From contig CAXXEH010000003.1 of assembly GCA_963677935.2 (NCBI GenBank), positions 2,170,001 to 2,234,000 on the forward strand: 64,000 nt of DNA, given 5' to 3'. A model generated the notes under the pieces. The model had not been told where the DNA came from, searched no databases, and saw only the letters and a list, made by a program, of their open reading frames with translations. Origin of the DNA: JAAFHB01 sp963677935 (GTDB taxonomy: Bacteria; Bacteroidota; Bacteroidia; Bacteroidales; Prolixibacteraceae). The position numbers and the translations under genes were made by a program. Within the stretch, counting starts at the first letter, position 1; the number at the start of each line of letters is the position of its first letter. Shown here piece after piece: positions 9,234-18,946 of this stretch.

Positions 9234-11408
9234 ATGAAGCAAGAGTTGATAAACTATAATTTTAAAGGAGTTAAGTGGGAAAGTGATGAGTCAGATATAA
9301 AGCTGATTGACGCCAAACTACTCGCAAGAATGCTTTTTGATATAAATGTCATTCATGATTTTGAAGCGGCCGTTTTAACCCTGAAAAACGATGATTGTAT
9401 ATGGGGCCCGGTGCATACCAGTATTGGTCAGGAGGCAATTGCTGCAGCATGTTCTGCTGCTTTAAGAACTTCAGACAAATTTCTTGGCACTCATCGCTCC
9501 CATCATCAGTTTTTATCAAAGGCCTTACAATACCAGATTCCCCATCAATGGAATCCCTCCAACCAATCTTTGCCTGCTGAAGCTGAAACGGTAATACGAA
9601 GAACACTTGCTGAAATAATGGGGTTGTCGGATGGTTTTTGCGGTGGAAGAGGCGGGTCAATGCACCTGAGATGGAAAGAGGCAGGATTCCTGGGTTCTAA
9701 CGCCATAGTAGGCGGAGGTATACCACTGGCGACAGGAGTTGCCTTTGCAGAAAAATTTCAAAAGTCAGGCAATGTTGTTGTTTGCTTTTTTGGCGATGGT
9801 GCAATCAATCAGGGAGCGTTTCATGAAGCGTGTAATCTGGCAGGTTTGTGGAAATTGCCGGTTATTTTCTTTTTGGAAAATAACGAATATGCGGTTGGCA
9901 CCTCTATTAAAAATGCGTGTGCCTCCACGGAACTATCCATTCAGGCCGCTTCGTACGGGATGAACGGTTATGTTGTTGAAGGGCACGATATGATTGGAAT
10001 CTATCAGATCATGAAAGAGGTTGCTGACAATATCCGGTCAGGAGGTAAGCCGTGCCTTGTGGAGGCCAAATGCTACAGGCGCTACCATCATTCCGGTGAT
10101 CAGCCAGGAAGTGCGTTTAATTACAGAAGTAAAGATGAAGAAGAGTACTGGCGTAAAAAAGAGATTGTAACTAATTTCCCTGAGCTTCTTCTTCAAAATA
10201 AGATCCTCACCAAACAGGAGATCGATCATATAAAAAGGTTGGCAAGCGATAGTGTTGAAAAAGCAATCAATCATTATACCATCGAGGGTAAGCCACGTCA
10301 GGTTAAAACCGGTTTTTTTCCGGCCATCGACTCTGCAGCAGTTGGAGTTCGAAGTGACGGAACAGAATTCGAAAAGATCGCGTTCAGCGAACGGGAAGAT
10401 TTTCACAATTTCGGCGAGATTAAATATTCAGATGCGATCGCAGCTGTTACAGGCAGGTGGCTTGAGAAGGATAACCAGACAATTGTCCTGGGAGAAGAAA
10501 TAGCCAACTTTGGAGGAGGGGCTTATGGCGCCACAAAAGGGTTACCTTCAAGATTTCCTGATCGGGTATTAAATACCCCGATATCTGAATCCGGTTTTAC
10601 AGGATTGGGGCTGGGAGCTGCCATGTCGGGTATGAAATCGGTAGTTGAAATCATGTTCCCCGATTTTTCACTTGTAGCTGCAGATCAAATATTCAATCAA
10701 ATAGGAAAAGCCAGACATATGTATGGCAATACCACCAATATCCCATTGGTATTAAGAACACGAATTGCAATCGGATGCGGATATGGAGGTCAGCATTCAA
10801 TGGATCCGGTAGGTTTATATGCACTATTTAGCGGATGGCGGATTATTGCCCCTTCAAATGCATTTGACTATATCGGACTATTTAATACGGCAATGCAATC
10901 GAACGATCCGGTCGTCATTCTTGAACATCACTTACTATATACCCTTAAATTTCCTGTTCCTGAAAACGACCTTGATTATTTCATCCCCTTTAACAAAGCA
11001 AGGATAATTTCATCAGGTGACGATATTACACTAATTGCCTATGGTGCAATGGCATATCGTTGCAGTAAATTAGTCGAAAATTTTAGGGCAAACGGAATTT
11101 CCGTTGAGATAATCGACTTACGTACGATCGATTTACCCGGTCTCGATTTCGAAACCCTGGGTGAATCGTTGAAAAAGACAGGTGTTGCAGTTGTCGTTGA
11201 AGAAGCTCCGACAAATCACTCGATCGGAGCAAAAATAGCTGCCGAGCTTACGGAAAGGTACTTCGATTACCTTGATAGTCCGGTCATGCGTTTAACCTCG
11301 CTGGATGTACCAAACTCGGTTTCAAGAGTGCTTGAAAAAGCGGCCATGCTTGACGATGAAACCATAATCACTTCAACGGTCCTCGCCGCTAAGCGGCAAT
11401 GGAAATAG
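9234..11408 (+). CDS. 2-oxo acid dehydrogenase E1, fused alpha and beta subunits
   Basis: 724 residues from ATG 9234. The frame is open further upstream but would overlap the VOC gene. The first half is an E1 alpha with the thiamine diphosphate motif GDGAINQGAFHE ending in ENN. The second half is an E1 beta with GEEIANFGGGAYGATKGL and EAPTNHSIGAKIA. Such fusions occur in Bacteroidota for branched-chain or acetoin-type dehydrogenases. It decarboxylates a 2-oxo acid and passes the acyl group to a lipoyl E2. The only E2 is at 16.3 kb, and separate E1 alpha and beta genes also exist at 13.8-15.8 kb, so two E1 types may share it. Confidence 0.88.
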   Translation: MKQELINYNFKGVKWESDESDIKLIDAKLLARMLFDINVIHDFEAAVLTLKNDDCIWGPVHTSIGQEAIAAACSAALRTSDKFLGTHRSHHQFLSKALQYQIPHQWNPSNQSLPAEAETVIRRTLAEIMGLSDGFCGGRGGSMHLRWKEAGFLGSNAIVGGGIPLATGVAFAEKFQKSGNVVVCFFGDGAINQGAFHEACNLAGLWKLPVIFFLENNEYAVGTSIKNACASTELSIQAASYGMNGYVVEGHDMIGIYQIMKEVADNIRSGGKPCLVEAKCYRRYHHSGDQPGSAFNYRSKDEEEYWRKKEIVTNFPELLLQNKILTKQEIDHIKRLASDSVEKAINHYTIEGKPRQVKTGFFPAIDSAAVGVRSDGTEFEKIAFSEREDFHNFGEIKYSDAIAAVTGRWLEKDNQTIVLGEEIANFGGGAYGATKGLPSRFPDRVLNTPISESGFTGLGLGAAMSGMKSVVEIMFPDFSLVAADQIFNQIGKARHMYGNTTNIPLVLRTRIAIGCGYGGQHSMDPVGLYALFSGWRIIAPSNAFDYIGLFNTAMQSNDPVVILEHHLLYTLKFPVPENDLDYFIPFNKARIISSGDDITLIAYGAMAYRCSKLVENFRANGISVEIIDLRTIDLPGLDFETLGESLKKTGVAVVVEEAPTNHSIGAKIAAELTERYFDYLDSPVMRLTSLDVPNSVSRVLEKAAMLDDETIITSTVLAAKRQWK

Positions 11409-11459
11409 ACATTATGAAAAAATAAACGAAAATCTTTTTAGAATAGGAGGAATATTAAT

Positions 11460-12920
11460 ATGATCGAACTTAAAACATTCAAAAACTACATTAACGGTCA
11501 ATGGGTTGATGCAGCAACGAATGAAACATTTGAACAAAGAAATCCTGCCAGACTTTCTGAAGTGACGGGACTTTTCCCGCTTTCCACAAAAGAGGATACC
11601 TTAAATGCCATTGCTGCTGCAAAAAAGGCATTTCCGGAATGGAAAGCCCTTTCACCCTACAAAAGAGCAGAACAACTTCGCAAAGTTCTGGCATTAATGA
11701 TTCAGCGAAAAGATGAAATATCCAGGATCATTACCCTTGAAAATGGTAAAACGATTTCAGATTCCTTATCCGAAATCGACTCGGCAATTAGTGAGATGGA
11801 CTTCCAAATCAATGAGGGGTTACGATTATTCGGAGAGACAATTCCAGTGAGCATAAAAGGAATCTTTGCATACACAAAAAGAGAACCACTTGGCGTAGTG
11901 AGCGTTATAAGCCCGTGGAATTTCCCTTTTAATGTACCGGTGCGAAAAATAACACCCGCCTTAATGGCTGGCAACACCTGCATTTTCAAACCTGCCAGCT
12001 TAACGCCTCAGACCGGTTATATGTATACAAAACTATTCGATGATGCCGGAGTCATGCCAGGTGTTCTCAATATGATAACAGGATCGGGAAGCCAGGTTGG
12101 CAATCTGTTGGTTACGAACCCCGAAATTAAAGCGATCTCATTTACAGGATCCACCGAAGTGGGAATGGGGATCCATCAGAAGGCTGCTGTTAATGCCACG
12201 CGGACCCAACTTGAATTGGGAGGGAAAAATGCGACTGTGGTTTTGGAGGATGCGGATATTGATGCGGCGCTAAAAGCCGTTGTAAGATCGGCATTTGCCT
12301 GTTCAGGGCAATGGTGTACATCAACCAGCCGTGTTATCGTAGTAAAATCCGTAGTGCAGGAATTCACCGACAAACTTGTTAAAGCTACAAATTCAATTAT
12401 GGTTGGGGATGGTTTTGATCAGAAAACTGGTATGGGACCTGTTTGCGGAACTGCTCAGGTTGAAACAATTATGAAATATATCGAAATTGGTAAAAAGGAA
12501 GGGGCTCAACTATTGGCGGGAGGGAATAGAATCACGGAAAATGATTTTCATGATGGTTGCTATATAGAACCCACCATTTTCGGTAACGTCAACCAAAGTA
12601 TGACCATTGCCCAGGAAGAAATCTTTGGGCCTGTACTTTCCATAATTACTGTAGAGAATATTGAAGAAGCGATTAAAGTTTCAAATGATATAAAATTCGG
12701 ATTGTCATCTTCAATATTCACCAATAATCTGCACCATGCGATGACCTTCATTGAAAACACGGAGGTCGGATTTACACATGTGAACATGATGACGTCGTTT
12801 AAAGAACCGGCGCTACCCTTTGGCGGAATCAAGGAATCTGGTGTGGGTTTGCCTGAAGCAGGCAAATCAGGCATAGAATTCTTTACTAAGCATAAATCTG
12901 TATATATGCAATACCTCTGA
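11460..12920 (+). CDS. NAD(P)-dependent aldehyde dehydrogenase (semialdehyde dehydrogenase-like)
   Basis: 486 residues, full length for the ALDH family. Visible are the oxyanion Asn region SPWNFPFN, the FTGSTEVG cofactor loop, Glu252 in LELGGKN, catalytic Cys286 in GQWCTSTS, and EEIFGPV. The sequence looks most like succinate-semialdehyde or 2-oxoglutarate-semialdehyde dehydrogenases, which serve oxidative pentose and uronate routes. An AATAGGAGGAAT ribosome-binding sequence lies just upstream. It sits between the fused E1 and an SDR in the catabolic operon, so it probably oxidises an aldehyde intermediate. Substrate not proven. Confidence 0.88.
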   Translation: MIELKTFKNYINGQWVDAATNETFEQRNPARLSEVTGLFPLSTKEDTLNAIAAAKKAFPEWKALSPYKRAEQLRKVLALMIQRKDEISRIITLENGKTISDSLSEIDSAISEMDFQINEGLRLFGETIPVSIKGIFAYTKREPLGVVSVISPWNFPFNVPVRKITPALMAGNTCIFKPASLTPQTGYMYTKLFDDAGVMPGVLNMITGSGSQVGNLLVTNPEIKAISFTGSTEVGMGIHQKAAVNATRTQLELGGKNATVVLEDADIDAALKAVVRSAFACSGQWCTSTSRVIVVKSVVQEFTDKLVKATNSIMVGDGFDQKTGMGPVCGTAQVETIMKYIEIGKKEGAQLLAGGNRITENDFHDGCYIEPTIFGNVNQSMTIAQEEIFGPVLSIITVENIEEAIKVSNDIKFGLSSSIFTNNLHHAMTFIENTEVGFTHVNMMTSFKEPALPFGGIKESGVGLPEAGKSGIEFFTKHKSVYMQYL

Positions 12921-12964
12921 TGATAAAAAGAGGTTACTAAAAAAATAATAGAAGGGGCTATCCT

Positions 12965-13729
12965 ATGAATTTTGAAGATAAAATAGTTCTGGTGACTGGT
13001 GCCGGAAGTGGCATCGGAAAGGCAATTGCCAAAATGTTTGCTACGGAAGGGGCATTTGTGATTGCCTGTGACCTCAACCGGGATAAGGTGAAAAACACGG
13101 AAGAAGAAATATTGAAATCAAATGGAAAGGGAATCTCAAAAGATTTTGATGTCTCTGAAGAATCGCAGATAAAGGAAGCTGTTGCTCAAATTATTGGAGC
13201 ATATGGCGGTATTGATATTTTAATAAATGCTGCCGGCATTATCGCTTTAGGCAAAATAGAAGACATCTCCAACGATCAATGGGATAGAGTCTTAGATGTA
13301 AACTTAAAAGGCACTTTCCTCATGTCCAGAGCGGTTATTCCCGGCATGAAACAACGCCGTAAAGGGTCAATTCTTAATATCACTGCGGCTGCGGCAAAAA
13401 CAGGAGGGATGAATGTGGGAGGAAATTATGTAGCTTCCAAAGGTGGAATATCTTCCCTGACCATACATTTGGCAAGACAGCTCGCGCCATTTGGGATCAG
13501 GGTAAACGGCATCAGCCCGGGTCCTATCGATACCCCAATGCTCGGAAGTGGCAGCGATGGTGGAGATTATAATCAGGAGATGCGTGATAACATCGTAAAA
13601 TCGGTACCCCTTGGGATGGGTTATCCCGAAGACATCGCTTACGGAGCGCTTTTCCTGGCTGATGAAAAACGGGCAAGATATATTACAGGCGAAATCCTGG
13701 ATATTGACGGAGGCCTTTTTATGGACTAA
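12965..13729 (+). CDS. SDR family oxidoreductase lacking the usual catalytic serine
   Basis: 254 residues with the SDR cofactor loop TGAGSGIGKA and the YVASK motif (Tyr155, Lys159). The acidic CDLN at the end of beta-2 suggests NAD+. At the strand that normally carries NxSS the sequence reads NITAAAAK, so the position of the catalytic Ser is Ala141, with Thr140 next to it. Thr140 may substitute, or the enzyme may work differently. It lies 44 bases after the aldehyde dehydrogenase and 37 bases before E1 alpha, clearly within one operon. Confidence 0.85.
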   Translation: MNFEDKIVLVTGAGSGIGKAIAKMFATEGAFVIACDLNRDKVKNTEEEILKSNGKGISKDFDVSEESQIKEAVAQIIGAYGGIDILINAAGIIALGKIEDISNDQWDRVLDVNLKGTFLMSRAVIPGMKQRRKGSILNITAAAAKTGGMNVGGNYVASKGGISSLTIHLARQLAPFGIRVNGISPGPIDTPMLGSGSDGGDYNQEMRDNIVKSVPLGMGYPEDIAYGALFLADEKRARYITGEILDIDGGLFMD

Positions 13730-13766
13730 AACTGACAGAATTAAACTACAAAAACTGAAATTTTGT

Positions 13767-14792
13767 ATGAGTGATAAATTATCTGACAAAGAGGGAGGTT
13801 CCTCAGAAATAATTGACCACCAAAGTCTTCTGAGAATCTATGAACAAATGTTGCGGATCAGACTCTTTGAGCAAAAAGCTCAGGAGCTATATGTTCAGGG
13901 AGCAGTCACCGGTTCGATGCATATTTACATAGGTCAGGAAGCAATAGCAGCAACAGCCGGAGAACTGTTGCGCGAAACCGACACCATAACCAGCACCCAC
14001 AGGGGACATGGGCACTGTATTGCAAAAGGTGGTAAAACCGACAAAATGATGGCTGAACTCCTTGGAAGAAAGACCGGTTATTGTGGCGGCAAAGGTGGAA
14101 GCATGCACATGGCAGATTTTACCAAGGGAAATCTTGGGGCAAATGGTATGGTTGGCGGAGGACTTGCCATATCAGTAGGTGCAGGAATAACAAATGCCAT
14201 CATCAAAAAAAACGACAGTGTGACCATCTGCTTCTTTGGAGAGGGGGCAACTAATGAAGGTGTTTTTCACGAGTCACTCAATTTAGCGGCATTATGGAAG
14301 CTGCCGGTTATATTTCTTTGCGAAAACAATCTTTATCAGGTATTTACAAGCGTTAAGGAAAGCCTGCCGATAAAAGATGTGAGCATAAGGGCTGTTTCTT
14401 ATGGAATACCCGGAATTACCTGTGATGGAAACAATGTTCTTGAGCTTTATGAAGTTCTGGATTCAGCAATCAAAAGTGCACGAAATGGTGAGGGACCGAT
14501 ATTAATTGAAGCCAAAACCTATCGCTGGGAGGGTCACTACACAGGCGACGGCCATGCCAGGGGTGGTTACAGAAGCATCGATGAAATTGATCAGTGGAAA
14601 GCCAAAGATCCTATCGCAAGACTGGCAAAATATATGCTGTCAAACAATATCGCCGACACCGGCTTGCTTAATAAAATGCAGGAAAGCTTACAAGCTGAAA
14701 TAGAAAATGCTGCACAATTTGCAATAAACAGTCCATGGCCGGACGATGATGATCTCTGTAAAGATGTTTTTTACGAAAATGAGGAGGCATAA
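13767..14792 (+). CDS. 2-oxo acid / acetoin dehydrogenase E1 component, alpha subunit
   Basis: 341 residues from ATG 13767. The thiamine diphosphate signature runs from GEGATNEGVFHE to CENN, and the phosphorylation-loop-like region has HYTGDGHARGGYR. The helix-rich N terminus MLRIRLFEQKAQELY and GGKGGSMHM are typical of pyruvate and acetoin dehydrogenase E1 alpha. It forms an alpha2beta2 heterotetramer with the product of the next gene, 3 bases downstream. With the E2 at 16.3 kb it would convert a 2-oxo acid (or acetoin-like substrate) to acyl-CoA. No E3 gene is in the window. Confidence 0.88.
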   Translation: MSDKLSDKEGGSSEIIDHQSLLRIYEQMLRIRLFEQKAQELYVQGAVTGSMHIYIGQEAIAATAGELLRETDTITSTHRGHGHCIAKGGKTDKMMAELLGRKTGYCGGKGGSMHMADFTKGNLGANGMVGGGLAISVGAGITNAIIKKNDSVTICFFGEGATNEGVFHESLNLAALWKLPVIFLCENNLYQVFTSVKESLPIKDVSIRAVSYGIPGITCDGNNVLELYEVLDSAIKSARNGEGPILIEAKTYRWEGHYTGDGHARGGYRSIDEIDQWKAKDPIARLAKYMLSNNIADTGLLNKMQESLQAEIENAAQFAINSPWPDDDDLCKDVFYENEEA

Positions 14793-14795
14793 ACG

Positions 14796-15776
14796 ATGAC
14801 AGTAATAAAATATTCTCAGGCAATAAGGGATGCAATTGCAGAAGAGATGCGAAACGATAAAAATGTGTTCGTGATGGGCGAAGACGTGGAAACGATGGGC
14901 GGTGTTTTCGGCTGTACAAAAGGGATCCTTGAAGAGTTCGGACACGACCGGATCAGGAATACTCCGATTTCGGAAGCGATCATCATCGGCGCAGGTGTCG
15001 GAGGTGCACTCACCGGCACACGGATGCTCGTCGAGATGCAGTATGTGGATTTCATTCTTCACGCAATGGATCAAACCATTAATCAGGCAGCAAAAGTGCG
15101 TTACATGACAGGTGGTAAAGCCATTGTCCCCCTGGTTATCCGTGCACAGCAGGGAAGCGGAAGAGGGAATGGTGCACAGCATTCGCAGAACCTTGAGGCG
15201 ATGTTTTGCCATATGCCCGGATTAAAGGTAGTGATGCCTTCAACACCTTATGACGCTAAGGGATTATTGAAAACAGCGGTCAGAGATAATAATCCGGTGA
15301 TGTTTTTGGAACATAAAGTCCTTTATAACACAAAGGGCGAAGTTCCTGACAATGAATACATGATACCTTTTGGGAAAGCCGATATCAAGCGCACAGGCAA
15401 AGATGTGACGGTGATCGCTACTTCCTGGATGGTCATCAAGGCGCTGGAAGCAGCAGCGATTCTTGAAGAACAGGGTATTGATGCAGAAATAATAGATCCC
15501 AGAACACTGGTACCTTTAGATGAAGAGACGATTATAAATTCTGTAAAGAAAACCGGGAGAGCTGTGATTGTTCATGAATCTCATGCGGTGTGCGGGATAG
15601 GAGCGGAGATCTCATTTATCATCATGGAGAAGGCAATTGACTGGCTCGATGCACCGGTAAAACGGGTGACAGCTGCCCAGGCGCCTATACCCTACTGCAG
15701 CAAACTGGAGCGATTGACCATCCCCTCTGTAGATAGAATCGTAGCTGCCGTAAAGGAGGTAATGTACATAAAGTAG
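14796..15776 (+). CDS. 2-oxo acid / acetoin dehydrogenase E1 component, beta subunit
   Basis: 326 residues, usual length for E1 beta. It has GEDVETMGGVFGCTKGL, NTPISEAIIIGAGVG and the lower-domain motif DPRTLVPLDEETI. The C-terminal domain closes with an HESHAVCGIGAE stretch. It starts 3 bases after E1 alpha with GAGGAGGC upstream, which suggests translational coupling. It shares the active site with E1 alpha. The fused E1 at 9.2 kb is a paralog, so the operon carries two E1 activities. Confidence 0.88.
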   Translation: MTVIKYSQAIRDAIAEEMRNDKNVFVMGEDVETMGGVFGCTKGILEEFGHDRIRNTPISEAIIIGAGVGGALTGTRMLVEMQYVDFILHAMDQTINQAAKVRYMTGGKAIVPLVIRAQQGSGRGNGAQHSQNLEAMFCHMPGLKVVMPSTPYDAKGLLKTAVRDNNPVMFLEHKVLYNTKGEVPDNEYMIPFGKADIKRTGKDVTVIATSWMVIKALEAAAILEEQGIDAEIIDPRTLVPLDEETIINSVKKTGRAVIVHESHAVCGIGAEISFIIMEKAIDWLDAPVKRVTAAQAPIPYCSKLERLTIPSVDRIVAAVKEVMYIK

Positions 15777-15865
15777 AACTTCATAAAATCGGTGATCCTT
15801 TAGCCTTGTAAGTACATTTTCATAAACATTAATGGAAGGCGCAACAAAATAAACACGGTAAACCA

Positions 15866-16267
15866 ATGAACATATTTGATATAAACAAAATGCCTTATGC
15901 CGAATTTGGCAATACGATAAAAAGAAAGGTCAGATTAGTGATTTCTCCGGATACGACTGGCGAAGAACGGATGGCTATTGTGCAGGTAAATATTCCTCCG
16001 GGAGGTATTTCGGAAGGGCATTTACACCTTGAAAGTGATGAATATATTCTGTTTGATAATGATGGCGCCGTAATCCTGGACGGGAAGAGGCGCGAGGTTT
16101 TTAAAGGAAGTCTTATTCATGCAGTTAAAGGTGTGATGCACGAATGTGTAAACACAAGTACAGATAAAGAACTTAATCTTACCTGCATATTTGTACCTCC
16201 ATTTGAACCCTATGGTCAATATCCTGAACTCATTAAAAAAACTAAGGATTTTCTGCAGGAATATTAA
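15866..16267 (+). CDS. cupin-domain protein
   Basis: 133 residues, a single cupin. The metal-binding motif is visible as EGHLHLESDEYILF in the first half and HAVKGVMHECVN in the second. It is preceded by an 89-base spacer and followed after 31 bases by the E2 gene. Small cupins in such operons are often sugar-acid isomerases, or protect or modify pathway intermediates. The function is unassigned. A second cupin gene closes the same operon. Confidence 0.75.
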   Translation: MNIFDINKMPYAEFGNTIKRKVRLVISPDTTGEERMAIVQVNIPPGGISEGHLHLESDEYILFDNDGAVILDGKRREVFKGSLIHAVKGVMHECVNTSTDKELNLTCIFVPPFEPYGQYPELIKKTKDFLQEY

Positions 16268-16298
16268 ATAATCGAATAACTTCAAAACTTAAATAACA

Positions 16299-17516
16299 AT
16301 GGCTACAGCAGTAATAATGCCAAAGCAGGGCCAAACGGTAGAGACTTGTATTATCACCAAATGGTATAAGAATAAAGGAGATAATGTTTCAATTGGTGAT
16401 CTTTTGTTCTCCTTCGAAACAGATAAAGCTGCGTTTGACTTCGAATCACCCGCCGATGGAATACTATTGGATCTGTTTTTTGAAGAGGGGGCAGAAGTCC
16501 CCATTCTGACAACTGTTGCCATGATAGGAGAAAGCACTGAAGCTACAGACTTATTGAATGTTATGGAGCCTGCTGCTATATCCACTGATCCACTTACGAT
16601 TCAACCTACTGCAGAAATTCTGGATTTGAGTAGCGCTCATACTTCCCCTGATCATAAAATCAGGATATCACACAGGGCAAAACGTATCGCCGGAGAAAAC
16701 GGACTAAACATTGCTGATTTATATGGCTCAGGGCCTGATGGCAGGATTATTACCAGGGATATTGAGAAAGTTTTATCCGATGGCGCCTTCATTGAAAAAA
16801 CTGGCCAGACAACCGGAGCGGATGAATACACGGAACAACCTTTAACCAATATCCGGAAACTTATTGCCAGGGCAATGCAGGATTCTTTGCAGAACTCGGC
16901 TCAGCTAACCCACCATATGAGTGCTGATGTCCGGCGCCTTCTTGACACGCGACAAAGAATCAAAAGTGAAATTTCAGCAGGTAAAAGTCAACAGAATATC
17001 ACCCTGAATGAGATGTTGTGCTGGTGTGTGATCAGGGCGCTTGTGAAATTTCCGGTGATGAATTCCCATTTTCTTGATGAGCGTATCAGAACTTTCCGCC
17101 GGGTAAACCTTGGCATCGCAGTTGATACACCCCGGGGATTGATGGTTCCTGTTGTAAAAAATGCAGACGATATGGATCTGGTCAAATTGTCAGTGGAGTT
17201 GAAATCTGTCGCTGAGTCGTGCAGAAAAGGGAATATCAGCACCGAAATAATTCAAAGTACAGCCGCCACTTTCACAGTCTCGAATTTAGGAAGCTATGGA
17301 GTTGAAATGTTCACTCCGGTAATCAATCTTCCGCAGGCCGGCATCCTGGGAATTTGTGCCATTATCAATCGTCCCGCCAGCATGGGAAATAACCTGTTCG
17401 GTTTTGTCCCCTACATCGGATTATCACTAACCTACGATCACCGGGCAATTGACGGAGGTCCTGCATCCCTGTTTCTCAAAGAGATAAAGGAACAAATTGA
17501 GAATTTCAGTTATTGA
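16299..17516 (+). CDS. dihydrolipoamide acyltransferase (E2)
   Basis: 405 residues. Residues 1-75 form one lipoyl domain with Lys43 in FETDKAAFDFE. A peripheral-subunit-binding domain lies near 112-155 (RISHRAKRIAGENGLN, SGPDGRIITRDIE). The catalytic domain ends with TYDHRAIDGGP, giving His381 and Asp385 in the HRxxDG motif. It accepts the acyl group from E1 and transfers it to CoA. It is the only E2 near two E1 systems. No lipoamide dehydrogenase is encoded in the window, so E3 must come from elsewhere. Confidence 0.9.
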   Translation: MATAVIMPKQGQTVETCIITKWYKNKGDNVSIGDLLFSFETDKAAFDFESPADGILLDLFFEEGAEVPILTTVAMIGESTEATDLLNVMEPAAISTDPLTIQPTAEILDLSSAHTSPDHKIRISHRAKRIAGENGLNIADLYGSGPDGRIITRDIEKVLSDGAFIEKTGQTTGADEYTEQPLTNIRKLIARAMQDSLQNSAQLTHHMSADVRRLLDTRQRIKSEISAGKSQQNITLNEMLCWCVIRALVKFPVMNSHFLDERIRTFRRVNLGIAVDTPRGLMVPVVKNADDMDLVKLSVELKSVAESCRKGNISTEIIQSTAATFTVSNLGSYGVEMFTPVINLPQAGILGICAIINRPASMGNNLFGFVPYIGLSLTYDHRAIDGGPASLFLKEIKEQIENFSY

Positions 17517-17621
17517 TGGTATTTGACGATTGAAAAAAAACGGGAATACTCGATTTTAAAGCACGACGACAAGCGATTTTTAGTAATTTTAACTGGGGAA
17601 AATATAATTCAATTTATTCGA

Positions 17622-18407
17622 ATGAAGGTAGATTTAAATAATAAGGTAGTCATAATTACCGGTGCAACATCGGGTATTGGACGTGAAACGGCATTCATTT
17701 TTGCTGAAAATGGCGCAACCGTAGTGATTAATGGTATCGATGTGGAGGGAGGATACAAAGTTGTTGAAGAAATCAGAGCTTCAGGTGGAAAAGCCATCTT
17801 TTTTAAAGCTGACGTGGGTAATGTAAATGAGGTAAGGGCACTGGCAGACAAAACAATTGAAGAATTTGGCAAGGTAGATATCCTGATCAATAACGCCGGA
17901 ATAAACGTTGGATTAAAAGAGCGGGGGCCAATACATGAATTTCCGGATGAAATGTGGAGAAAGATCCTCAATGTCGATCTTGATGGCGTCTACTATTGCA
18001 GTAAGGCAGTGCTCCCAAATATGATCAAAAATGGTTATGGGAAAATCATCAACATCAGTTCTATCGTAGGTGTGGTTCCATTGAGAAATCAATGTGCCTT
18101 TGCTGCTGCAAAAGCCGGAGTTATTCATCTTACAAAAGCAATGGCGATTGAACTGGCTTCGTTTGGAATAAATGTGAACGTTATTTGTCCCGGTTCTATT
18201 CAAGGTCCCATAATGATCGAATCGGGTATGTACGCCGAAAACAGGTTCGAAAGTATCATGTCGCATATCCCCTTGAAAAGACCCGGAACACCTCAGGATA
18301 TCGGCTATGCTGCGCTCTACCTCGCCTCAGATCAGGCGAACTATGTGACAGGTGCGGTACAGGTCGTTGACGGAGGCTGGACTTCGGGGTTCGCACGAGA
18401 TTGGTGA
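17622..18407 (+). CDS. SDR family protein with catalytic tyrosine replaced by phenylalanine
   Basis: 261 residues from ATG 17622. The upstream extension of the frame looks non-coding. The fold is a normal SDR: TGATSGIGRE, NNAG at 90-93, Ser147 in INISS, and a PG motif after the active site. The YxxxK motif reads FAAAK, so Phe160 replaces the catalytic Tyr while Lys164 stays. The codon is TTT, one base from TAT. Either this is a recent inactivation, the protein has a non-redox role, or another residue supplies the proton. It follows E2 within the operon. Confidence 0.85.
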   Translation: MKVDLNNKVVIITGATSGIGRETAFIFAENGATVVINGIDVEGGYKVVEEIRASGGKAIFFKADVGNVNEVRALADKTIEEFGKVDILINNAGINVGLKERGPIHEFPDEMWRKILNVDLDGVYYCSKAVLPNMIKNGYGKIINISSIVGVVPLRNQCAFAAAKAGVIHLTKAMAIELASFGINVNVICPGSIQGPIMIESGMYAENRFESIMSHIPLKRPGTPQDIGYAALYLASDQANYVTGAVQVVDGGWTSGFARDW

Positions 18408-18456
18408 AGATAAAATCGGATATTCAAATAATCAAAAAATACAAAAAGAGTTTAAG

Positions 18457-18882
18457 ATGGAAGAAAAGAAAGATCTAAAAGGGAAGGTTATCAATTCATG
18501 GGAAGTAAAATCCTTTGTAGTTGACCATACTTATTCATCAAAGATGCTCATTGATGATATCGTAGCCGGAGGAAAGTCCATACATGTGAATGAGGGCACT
18601 TTAGCGGCAGGATGCAGAACTCCTGGTGATACCCATACTGCAACCGAGATTTATTATACGATAAAAGGGGAGGCAATTCTTACCCTTGGCGAAGAAAAGT
18701 TCGATATCAAACCGGGAAGCCTGGTGTACATTCCGGCCGGAGTTTTTCATGCACTTGAAAATAAGAGTCAGACAGAACCGTTTGTCCTGATTACCCTCTG
18801 GGAAGAGGCAAAATATAACCATCTCTACAATGAGCGGGTAAAAGCCTGGGGCAAATCATTTAAAACTATCGACGAGGATTAG
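18457..18882 (+). CDS. cupin-domain protein, last gene of the + strand operon
   Basis: 141 residues from ATG 18457. The frame is open upstream but overlaps the SDR gene. The cupin motifs are GDTHTATEIYYTIKGEA and PAGVFHALENKS, with candidate metal-binding His and Glu residues. It is similar in size to the cupin at 15.9 kb but clearly divergent. It ends the operon 64 bases from the convergent LarA-type gene. Function unassigned; sugar-acid isomerase or intermediate-handling protein are possibilities. Confidence 0.75.
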   Translation: MEEKKDLKGKVINSWEVKSFVVDHTYSSKMLIDDIVAGGKSIHVNEGTLAAGCRTPGDTHTATEIYYTIKGEAILTLGEEKFDIKPGSLVYIPAGVFHALENKSQTEPFVLITLWEEAKYNHLYNERVKAWGKSFKTIDED

Positions 18883-18946
18883 CAAAAGCTGGTTCACCTC
18901 TTTTCAAAGACAGAACGACCTGGCAGGAAGCCTGGAAGGGGAAAGG

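Noticed and set aside
14688..15212. 174-residue open frame antisense to the E1 beta gene
   Set aside because: Fully overlapped by intact E1 alpha and beta genes; His/Cys-rich composition is the mirror of the real coding frame.
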